NCBI GenBank assembly: GCA_030612725.1
Contig: JAUWNJ010000003.1
Span: 1-64,000 of the forward strand
Origin: Planctomycetales bacterium
Lineage (GTDB): Bacteria > Planctomycetota > Phycisphaerae > SM23-33
Direction of reading: 5' to 3'
Length of the DNA stretch: 64,000 nt
Every line of letters starts with the position of its first letter. Positions within the stretch are counted from its first letter, which is position 1. Positions 57,297 to 64,000 of this stretch are shown here, one piece after another. Position numbers and translations under genes: made by a program. The notes under the pieces were generated by a model. That model had not been told where the DNA came from. It was given only the letters and a program-made list of their open reading frames with translations, and did no database searches.

Positions 57297-59987
57297 TCAC
57301 TTAACTTTTTCATATACTTTTCCCGCTTCGCGGATCAGCGACGTTCGCCATGTCTGAAGTTGCTCCGGTGATACTGATATCGCTCGCATCCGCCGGCTGT
57401 CGTATCTTGGCGGCTTGGAGTCGGCGGTGATGCGAATTTCCATCAGTATTTTTTCCAGCGACGAAGCATTTTGGGATTTCTCTTTCGCTTTTCGGACGAG
57501 CGTTTCGCACCGGCAGGCGAGGTCGTAGTCCGCGACGCTCTGTTGGAACTTCAACAATCCCAGCGTAGGCTCGAAGTCGCCCTTACGCGCGGGTAGCAGC
57601 AGGTTTCGCGGATCGAAGAAAAACGCGTTGAACGGGGGTCTGTAAGCGAATATTCGGCTTATGTACGCTCCGTCGGCTCCGACGCCCCAGCAGTAGAAAC
57701 CTCCGGTGTACACGTCGGGGTAACTTATTCGAATAGCGAATATCTTGTTTCGACCGGTTTTTTTAAACTTTTCACCGATACCACCGAGGTCTTTGTGGTT
57801 CGGTACGCAGATAAGCGTCTCCAGCGCTGAAAGCAATTTTGCCTGCTGTACCGACTCCATACTGCTGAGGCTCGACGCCGACGTGCTGATGGCCGGAGCG
57901 CCCCCCTTGGTCCGGCGCACCGCCAAGGCCCTCTTGGCAACCCCCGAGAGCGATTTTTCGTTCTGTCCATGCCCGCAGTACAATGAGTAATCGGTAAATT
58001 TATTTTTACCCGCAATGTCATTGCACATCCTGACCGTATCGCGGATTTTGTTGAGATATTGTATGGTTCCGGGCTGGACCCGAGAAAATTGCAGCACCCA
58101 GTGAACGGGATTGAGATTGACGAGCATCCTTCCGTGGTGATCCGGACGCGGATATTTCTGAAGGTTATTTATCATCGGAGCCGGTTGGAGTTTGAGCGTA
58201 TTCGTCATTGTCGGCCCGTTGACCATCACGGCATTGATGCCCGCGTCGTAGAGGCGGGTGAGTATGTCTTTAGTCGCCCTGTTCCGGTGCTGGACGGACA
58301 GGATATATGCCAGCGAGTAATATGCCTCTGCGCAATCGCCGGTCTTCATAACGGCGAATGTCCGCTTCCGTTCAGCCCGGTCTGAACCGATGTTGACGAC
58401 TTCGAGTTCGACCGGAATCTGCGTCTGGGCCCGGTCGAGCGTAATGCGGACAGTTCCTTTATAGACGCCTGTGCGTGTTCGTCCGGGCACTTCGGCACGC
58501 AGTATAAACCAATACACGCCGCCGGCGCTTACGTTGCGGAAATTTCGTACGGGAAGGAACGGCTGATAATGTACGCAGGCGTTTTCGACGACCGGCATCG
58601 TATCGAGAGCGTAGAGTTCCCATCTACCCGACGGAACGGCGGGTTTTCCGGGATCGCGCAGGGCATCAATACGAAGGTTAAGCATTTTACCGTCCTTGCA
58701 CGGTACTGCCGCAATCGCCGCAATTGTTGAAGAACCCGAAGCAACTGTAAGTTTGAGAACATCGGCGCGGTGTTCGGCCTTGGGAACATGCTTGCGATTG
58801 AACCAATCATTTCGAGGCGGACTGAATACGATGCATCCGCCCTTTGTCTCTTCCGGCGTCGGCGTTACGTTGCAGCGGGTATGGTGTTGGGTGGCGAGAA
58901 CGAATTGCCTGCGATAACGCAGGAGATCCTGCTCCAGTTGTTTGACGTAAGCACGGGTCGCATTTTGCGACTTTCGGGGCGATATGATTACCGCCGCCAA
59001 CTGGCAATTGAGCAATTCGAGGCGGTTTTTATCGCCCTTCAGTGAACATTCAACACCGGAGACAACAGCGGGCACAAAGGATTTCCGGAACCATTCAGTC
59101 GTCCATGGCTGATCTTTACCACGAAGCAACCCATCGGGCGAAAGCATCTGCCCCGGCAAAAATCGGCGACGAAGGATGGACTTTCGATTCATTTTGGCTG
59201 AATACTCGGCTGGGGAGGAAAAATCACGAGCGTAGTGCGTCATCCACACCCATACCGTAGATTGCCCCTCACTACGCAAAGTGATGGTTTCCAACCGCTT
59301 ATGCCCCATCTGACGACCGGTAAAATCGCCCATAAGCGGGTCAGGATAGCGGTTCGCGTAGGATAATATTTCGTGAGCCCCGCTCCACGCGATGGAAGTA
59401 CCTTCCGCGCCGGCCGGTTCAAAACCTGGCCAGAGCACCTGGTTTGGCGGACCGAAATCAAGCAGTATCACCCCGCCCGGCGGTACAGCCGGAGTAACCA
59501 AACGCACGTTATCGATAACGACCGGATGTTGACCCGGATTGTGCAACGTGACAGTAAGCGGTTTTTCAGGCCAGGCGCCGCGATGCGCCCGAGCCACCAG
59601 TCCCAAAGGAACTGCCAGCGTGTCGGTTCCCGGCGAGACATATCCCCGACGTGAAAGAATTTTCCCGAACGACACATTGAGCGAAGCCATTACAGGGCGG
59701 ACCTCGAATGTGTCAATTTTAAGCCACCCGACCTTGCTTATGGCCCCGGCGGGAACCTGGATCGTAACTTTTGCACCGGGCGACAATTGCAATGCTCCGA
59801 CCCCTTCGGTAACGGCATCGACGCCCTTCACCGGGGAGACTTTTCCAGAGGTTTTCAAACTTTCGGGCTTCTCGAAGCCTTCGAGCAGCACCTCACCGGC
59901 ATGGGCCGGTACGGAAACCGAGGCCGTTAGAAAAACCACCAAAAGAAAAATCAGCACGTAAGGAAAGAATGTCTTTCCGATATCCAT
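57297..59987 (-). CDS. Large secreted GH-like protein
   Basis: The 896-residue protein begins with a signal peptide (FFPYVLIFLLVVFLTASVSV then PAHA). Beta-rich domains follow, including GVYKGTVRITLDRAQTQIPV, typical of beta-sandwich modules in front of glycoside hydrolase barrels (GH123/DUF4091-like). The region TKDILTRLYDAGINAVMVNG reads as the barrel, with FNAFFFDPRNLLLPARKGDF and closing helices. Glycan degradation outside the cell is likely but unproven. Its start faces the divergent TPR gene across a 250-base gap. Confidence 0.6.
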   Translation of the reverse strand: MDIGKTFFPYVLIFLLVVFLTASVSVPAHAGEVLLEGFEKPESLKTSGKVSPVKGVDAVTEGVGALQLSPGAKVTIQVPAGAISKVGWLKIDTFEVRPVMASLNVSFGKILSRRGYVSPGTDTLAVPLGLVARAHRGAWPEKPLTVTLHNPGQHPVVIDNVRLVTPAVPPGGVILLDFGPPNQVLWPGFEPAGAEGTSIAWSGAHEILSYANRYPDPLMGDFTGRQMGHKRLETITLRSEGQSTVWVWMTHYARDFSSPAEYSAKMNRKSILRRRFLPGQMLSPDGLLRGKDQPWTTEWFRKSFVPAVVSGVECSLKGDKNRLELLNCQLAAVIISPRKSQNATRAYVKQLEQDLLRYRRQFVLATQHHTRCNVTPTPEETKGGCIVFSPPRNDWFNRKHVPKAEHRADVLKLTVASGSSTIAAIAAVPCKDGKMLNLRIDALRDPGKPAVPSGRWELYALDTMPVVENACVHYQPFLPVRNFRNVSAGGVYWFILRAEVPGRTRTGVYKGTVRITLDRAQTQIPVELEVVNIGSDRAERKRTFAVMKTGDCAEAYYSLAYILSVQHRNRATKDILTRLYDAGINAVMVNGPTMTNTLKLQPAPMINNLQKYPRPDHHGRMLVNLNPVHWVLQFSRVQPGTIQYLNKIRDTVRMCNDIAGKNKFTDYSLYCGHGQNEKSLSGVAKRALAVRRTKGGAPAISTSASSLSSMESVQQAKLLSALETLICVPNHKDLGGIGEKFKKTGRNKIFAIRISYPDVYTGGFYCWGVGADGAYISRIFAYRPPFNAFFFDPRNLLLPARKGDFEPTLGLLKFQQSVADYDLACRCETLVRKAKEKSQNASSLEKILMEIRITADSKPPRYDSRRMRAISVSPEQLQTWRTSLIREAGKVYEKVK

Positions 59988-60021
59988 ATCACACCTCGCG
60001 TCCAGCGTTCCACGTATTGGT

Positions 60022-60063
60022 ACGTAGTATCGCTACGCGCTGCTATGCGTAGCATCACTACGT
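60022..60063. repeat. Nested hairpin between divergent genes
   Basis: ACGTAGT-ATC-GCTACGC is followed by an eight-base loop and GCGTAGC-ATC-ACTACGT. The two 7-bp arms pair on each side of small ATC bulges. It could be a repeat or an operator. Confidence 0.5.
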
Positions 60064-60240
60064 GACACACAACCATCACACTATCTTTTAACCCTGCAGA
60101 TAAAGTAAATGTTCTGCTGATTTCGTCAACGGTTATATCGTAGCGAAATTCGCACCGGTTCTCGGTATGATATTAAAATACCACGAAAAAGATTGAGCCT
60201 CAAGAGACACGTTTGCCGTATAATAATGCAGGAGAACGGT

Positions 60241-61422
60241 ATGGTATCTACATGGAAGAGGCTGATTTTGGTATCAGTTGTTGCGATTGCGCTATGGCCT
60301 GTCCTTCTTTACGCCCAGTCTCGAAGCCGGCACAAATGGAAAACGCCGAGTGTTGGCGGTCTCAGTACTATAGGGGGGGATTTTTCGATTTATTCTTCCG
60401 GTCTTGGCGGGCTGAGGAGGCCTGGTACGGGCATGCCGACAGGTATATTGAAAAGTTCCCTTTTGAGTAATTACAATCTCCGTCGCGGTGGCGCCGCCAA
60501 GGCAGAAACTCTCGGAACCGCTCTTCCTAAACTCTCCGGTAGTATAAAAGGGCAATCCTACGGTACCACAAGGATTAAACTGACCACTCCGATGGGAAAT
60601 ACGGGATTGCCTAAAACGACAGGGGGCATAAGAAGCGATACCACCCCCACCGGCGCGCGGTCCGAACTTGCATCCAAAATCGGACGACAACCCACAACTT
60701 CGAGTACGACAAAACCAAAAAAGATCAAACCGATTTCCTCATTTGTACCGCCCGAACCAAGCCGGTATCAAAAATACATGAAACAGGGCGACCAGGCCTT
60801 TCGGGCAGAGCAATTCGCCGAATCGTCCAAATCCTTCGACGTCGCAGTCTCAATGGGGCGGTATCTACCGGAAAGCCACCTCAGTTTGGTCCACGCATAT
60901 TTCGCCATGGGACGTTATCACTCGGCAGCATATCACCTGCGTCGGACCTTGAAGTATTTCCCTGATCTACCTATGGTGTCTATGCGCATCCGCCTGTTCT
61001 ATGGTCGGACCGCAACATTCGTCGCCCACGTAGATAAATTACGCCGGGAGATCAAAGAGTCAGGCGCTGATGCGGACCTGTCTTTGCTTCTGGGATACGT
61101 CCGTTATTTCGACAACGACGAAGCCGATGCCGCAAAAGTGCTTCGAAGCGCCTGGAACACAGGAAAAGGAAATAAGGCAACGATCGAAGCAATTGAGACT
61201 TTCTGGTCCGGTATGGTCGCTGCCGGTAAGGTGGAGAGCCCCTTGGGAACTAAAACGCAACCGCCCCGTCCTGCCCCGGTCAGTCGGGACAAACCGACGG
61301 GTAAGTATTTGGTTTCGCCGCCGCCGGCGACTCGTCAACCAACTACCGCCCCCGCCGTCAAAAACGCGAAAAAACGTACAGAAAACAAAAACTCCCCGGA
61401 AAAAGGGCAGGATAAAAAATGA
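60241..61422 (+). CDS. Secreted TPR-like repeat protein
   Basis: The ATG at 60241 (MVSTWKRLILVSVVAI) has AGGAG eight bases upstream; the product is 393 residues. A signal peptide (LILVSVVAIALWPVLLYAQS) precedes a Gly/Ser/Thr-rich low-complexity stretch (residues 25-175). TPR-like helices follow: MKQGDQAFRAEQFAESSKSF and SLVHAYFAMGRYHSAAYHLR. A Pro/Thr/Lys-rich tail ends it. It may be an exported scaffold. The envelope dehydratase gene follows. Confidence 0.7.
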   Translation: MVSTWKRLILVSVVAIALWPVLLYAQSRSRHKWKTPSVGGLSTIGGDFSIYSSGLGGLRRPGTGMPTGILKSSLLSNYNLRRGGAAKAETLGTALPKLSGSIKGQSYGTTRIKLTTPMGNTGLPKTTGGIRSDTTPTGARSELASKIGRQPTTSSTTKPKKIKPISSFVPPEPSRYQKYMKQGDQAFRAEQFAESSKSFDVAVSMGRYLPESHLSLVHAYFAMGRYHSAAYHLRRTLKYFPDLPMVSMRIRLFYGRTATFVAHVDKLRREIKESGADADLSLLLGYVRYFDNDEADAAKVLRSAWNTGKGNKATIEAIETFWSGMVAAGKVESPLGTKTQPPRPAPVSRDKPTGKYLVSPPPATRQPTTAPAVKNAKKRTENKNSPEKGQDKK

Positions 61423-61591
61423 CCTGCCAAAAAAGCCGAAGCGGTTCTATTCCATATTGCAGGACGAAGTTTTTCCGAAAGTCGGGTATAACAAAGAGAA
61501 AACCCTCTGAAACATACTGATGCGCCCTGCGTTACACTATTAAAGGCGATTTCCTGGTAATCCGATAAGCCTAATAGCAGCAAGGGTATAG

Positions 61592-63673
61592 GTGTATTTA
61601 CAGTGTCCGGACATGGGTAACGATTCTTTAAAATCAGAACATGATGGGCCGCACATCAGGTTCCTGGCCTGGTGCGCCAACGTGGCGATTCGCTACCGCT
61701 TGGTATTTAATCTTGTGGTTCATAACTTCCTGTTCGCGCTGGCGTTACTGCTGGCGTACTTGGTCTGGTTTGAGGCGGCCTACCGACAAGCGGACACGGG
61801 CAACTGGTTCGTAAGACTGTATCTGACTCAGTTGCCGTTCGTTCTGATCGTCAAGTCCATAATCTTCCATTGGTTGAAACTGTTTAGAGGATGGTGGCGG
61901 TATGCAGGTATCCGTGATGTGGTTAGCATTCTCATAGCCAGTTGGTTGTTCCTGTTGGTGGCCTATGTGACGGTCGGTGTATTCTTTTGGCTTCCCAAAC
62001 AATTGGGTAAGGAGCCTATCCTCACGACTTATAGTCAGGGTGTGATGTTATTGGATTTTCTGGCGACGGTCTTCCTTGTCTGCACCGCCAGGCTGGGAGC
62101 GAGGTTCTATCGCGAGGAGTTGCGACCGGCTTCAGCAGACGGCATCCAGCGGGTCCTTATCGTCGGGGCTGGAAATGCCGCCGAATCGCTTCTGCGGGAA
62201 ATTCATCGAATGAAGGCAGAACGTTACCGCGTAGTCGGACTGGTCGATGACGACCCCGCAAAAAAAGGTATTTTCATCCACGGTGTGCCTGTTCGAGGAA
62301 CTGTTGCCGACATAAAGCAAATCTGCGAAGAAGAAGAGAACATAGACGAGATTCTCATCGCCGTTCCCTCTGCCAACCAGAAAGAATTGCGACGGATTAT
62401 CAAGGTCTGCCAGGGAACGAAACTGAAATTCCAGACCCTCCCGTCAATGGATGCGTTGATTGACGGGCGATTCATCGTCAGCCAGTTCCGCAAAGTCCAG
62501 ATCGACGACCTGCTCGGACGAAAGGCGGTCAAACTGGACACCGAGGCAGTGGCCACCTTCATCAACGGACGCAGAGTCCTCGTTACCGGAGCCGGTGGAA
62601 GCATCGGTTCGGAAATGTGCCGGCAAATCTGCCTGTACGCACCGTCCAAATTAATCCTTCTGGAGCAGACCGAAAACGTTATCTTCGACATCGGAAACGA
62701 ACTTCGGCGTGATTTCCCCGACATCAACATCGCCTCGATTATCTGCGACATCTACGACCGTCAACGGGTAATGGGTGTATTCGAAGCCGAAAAACCCGAA
62801 GTCGTCGTCCATGCCGCTGCGCACAAGCACGTCCCGCTGATGGAAACCAATCCGTGCGAAGCCATAAAAAATAACATATTCGGAACCAAAAATGTGGCCG
62901 ACGCCGCCTGTGAATTCGGAGTAAAGGAATTCGTCCAGATATCGACCGACAAAGCCGTCAATCCGTCCTCGATAATGGGCGCATCCAAACGAGTGGCGGA
63001 GATTTATACCCAGTCGCTCAACGGACGGGACGGATGCCCCACGCAGTTCAAGTCGGTGCGATTCGGAAACGTCCTTGGCTCATCCGGATCGGTCGTTCCA
63101 ACCTTCGAGCGCCAGATACGGCAAGGTGGACCTATTACAGTAACTCACCCGGAGATGACACGGTACTTCATGACCATTCCCGAAGCCTCTCAACTGGTCC
63201 TCCAAGCCGCCGCTACAGGGTCCGGCGGGGAGATTTTCCTGCTGGATATGGGTGAACCGGTAAAGATCGTCGATCTCGCACGCGATATGATAACGCTCAG
63301 CGGAATGAAGGTCGGCGAGGACATCGACATCGCCTTCTCCGGAATCAGGCCTGGCGAGAAACTTTTCGAGGAACTCCGCACCGCCGGAGAAGACATCGCG
63401 CCAACCGTCCACTCAAAAGTCAAAATCTGGAAGCACCGAATCGTCGATTGGGAATTAATCCGGAAGGTTCTGGAAGAACTTCAAACGCTGACAAACTGCC
63501 CCGACCGGGAAAAAATCATCGCGACGATAAAACGACTCGTACCGGAATACGACCCGCAAAATCCACCCTCGGACAAAGCCCACGGACTGCCGGGCCACGA
63601 CAGGCTCCCCGACTCGGTCACCGTGACGAACGGTCGCCCTGACGAGCGTTCCGCGGGTTCGGTAAAGACTTAA
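61592..63673 (+). CDS. CapD/FlaA1-type NDP-sugar 4,6-dehydratase
   Basis: The GTG at 61592 (AAGGG five bases upstream) or the ATG at 61613 starts it; about 690 residues. Four N-terminal membrane helices are followed by a first Rossmann domain (VLIVGAGNAAESLLREIHRM) and the catalytic short-chain domain: RVLVTGAGGSIGSEMCRQIC, VVHAAAHKHVPLMETNPCEA, and ISTDKAVNPSSIMGASKRVA. As in this subfamily, Met replaces the usual Tyr (MxxxK). It makes keto-deoxy sugar nucleotides for capsule, glycoprotein or O-antigen synthesis at the membrane. Confidence 0.94.
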   Translation: MYLQCPDMGNDSLKSEHDGPHIRFLAWCANVAIRYRLVFNLVVHNFLFALALLLAYLVWFEAAYRQADTGNWFVRLYLTQLPFVLIVKSIIFHWLKLFRGWWRYAGIRDVVSILIASWLFLLVAYVTVGVFFWLPKQLGKEPILTTYSQGVMLLDFLATVFLVCTARLGARFYREELRPASADGIQRVLIVGAGNAAESLLREIHRMKAERYRVVGLVDDDPAKKGIFIHGVPVRGTVADIKQICEEEENIDEILIAVPSANQKELRRIIKVCQGTKLKFQTLPSMDALIDGRFIVSQFRKVQIDDLLGRKAVKLDTEAVATFINGRRVLVTGAGGSIGSEMCRQICLYAPSKLILLEQTENVIFDIGNELRRDFPDINIASIICDIYDRQRVMGVFEAEKPEVVVHAAAHKHVPLMETNPCEAIKNNIFGTKNVADAACEFGVKEFVQISTDKAVNPSSIMGASKRVAEIYTQSLNGRDGCPTQFKSVRFGNVLGSSGSVVPTFERQIRQGGPITVTHPEMTRYFMTIPEASQLVLQAAATGSGGEIFLLDMGEPVKIVDLARDMITLSGMKVGEDIDIAFSGIRPGEKLFEELRTAGEDIAPTVHSKVKIWKHRIVDWELIRKVLEELQTLTNCPDREKIIATIKRLVPEYDPQNPPSDKAHGLPGHDRLPDSVTVTNGRPDERSAGSVKT

Positions 63674-63694
63674 AGGATTATGGGCAAATTTCCG

Positions 63695-64000
63695 CTAACT
63701 TGCGGGGGCAGGTCGGTTTCGGCGACGACGGCGTTTGGTGAGCAGGCTAATTGCGCCAACGGTCAGTAGTATAAGGCTACCCGGTTCGGGGGCATCTGCC
63801 TCAATAATCAAAGTCGGACGGTCTGACACATTCGCCGCACCGCTACCGTAAAAATAAGGAACCGAAGTTCTGTTGCTCTCCAGCCTCAGCCCGTTATTAG
63901 GCGTCGCACCGGCGATCCAGTCCTGGACCCCGGCGGTATTGAGTGAAACCTCCAGCGTTTCCCCATCCCAGCTGCTTCCGCTTCCGCCAAGCCAGTAATC
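63695..64000 (-). CDS. PEP-CTERM exported protein, C-terminal part only
   Basis: The minus-strand frame is open to the window edge and ends in APEPGSLILLTVGAISLLTK with an Arg-rich tail: the PEP motif, membrane helix and basic cluster of a PEP-CTERM sorting signal. Before it, VSLNTAGVQDWIAGATPNNG and DRPTLIIEA look like the end of a DNRLRE/CBM96-like domain. The protein would be processed by an exosortase (not in this window). The start lies outside. Confidence 0.85.
   Translation of the reverse strand, partial: DYWLGGSGSSWDGETLEVSLNTAGVQDWIAGATPNNGLRLESNRTSVPYFYGSGAANVSDRPTLIIEADAPEPGSLILLTVGAISLLTKRRRRRNRPAPAS

Noticed and set aside
62960-63000. Missing catalytic Tyr in the CapD-like dehydratase (MxxxK)
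   Set aside because: Met at this position is normal for the CapD/FlaA1 subfamily, so it is not an anomaly.
1-64000. CRISPR arrays, rRNA genes, riboswitches
   Set aside because: I found no regularly spaced repeats, rRNA signatures or known riboswitch cores on reading both strands.

Overview
The window reads as part of a moderately GC-rich bacterial chromosome, most likely a planctomycete (Phycisphaerae-like), probably assembled from a metagenome. The clues are a PEP-CTERM protein with a DNRLRE-like domain at the right edge, an integrase of a type I associate with planctomycetes, many dispersed palindromic repeats, and a [NiFe]-hydrogenase maturation operon that suggests anaerobic life. The lineage is inference. 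The first ~100 bases (poly-G, then poly-C/G) look like an assembly or sequencing artefact.

Region by region. 0.1-1.1 kb: a dinD-like gene followed by the decayed 5' end of a type III restriction (res) gene. 1.1-2.4 kb: surE, a small membrane protein and tRNA-Pro(GGG). 2.4-15.06 kb: a probable integrated island. The 3' end of tRNA-Pro is followed directly by a truncated integrase, and 13 bases of that tRNA 3' end recur exactly at 15043-15055. The island carries a phasin-like gene, a radical SAM/SPASM gene, three TetR regulators, a tripartite RND efflux operon, plsC and several gene remnants. 15.1-25 kb: tRNA-His, a sugar isomerase, cstA, a bPH2 protein, a TauE/SafE permease, a HEPN-like protein, an HtrA-like protease, a Fic/HTH pair (mobile mystery proteins B/A), murJ and nadA.

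26-27.9 kb: a two-gene nucleotidyltransferase/winged-helix cassette, lying between duplicated 3' tails of nadA and hypE. 27.9-32.7 kb: hypF-C-D-E, in which hypF carries two different palindromic repeats in frame. 32.7-43.2 kb: four less characterised genes, purD, an IR-flanked single-gene insert, PilZ and NYN genes, and pyrR-B-C. 43.2-48.3 kb: a DMT transporter, a radical SAM protein, a putative polysaccharide-acting protein and an M14-like peptidase. 48.3-50.6 kb: an AT-rich dGTPase/nucleotidyltransferase pair that is a candidate defence module. 50.8-64 kb: topA, a methyltransferase, a DUF2723-type glycosyltransferase, a UbiA-type prenyltransferase, a large secreted GH-like protein, a TPR protein, a CapD/FlaA1-type dehydratase and the PEP-CTERM fragment. 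The last group suggests cell-envelope glycan synthesis and protein export.

The most interesting material is the tRNA island with its att pair, the tail-duplication scar around the NTase/wHTH cassette, the in-frame palindromes inside hypF, the dgt-NTase operon, and a matching TetR operator pair that ties one regulator to the RND pump operon. All identifications are from reading the sequence; no database search was run.
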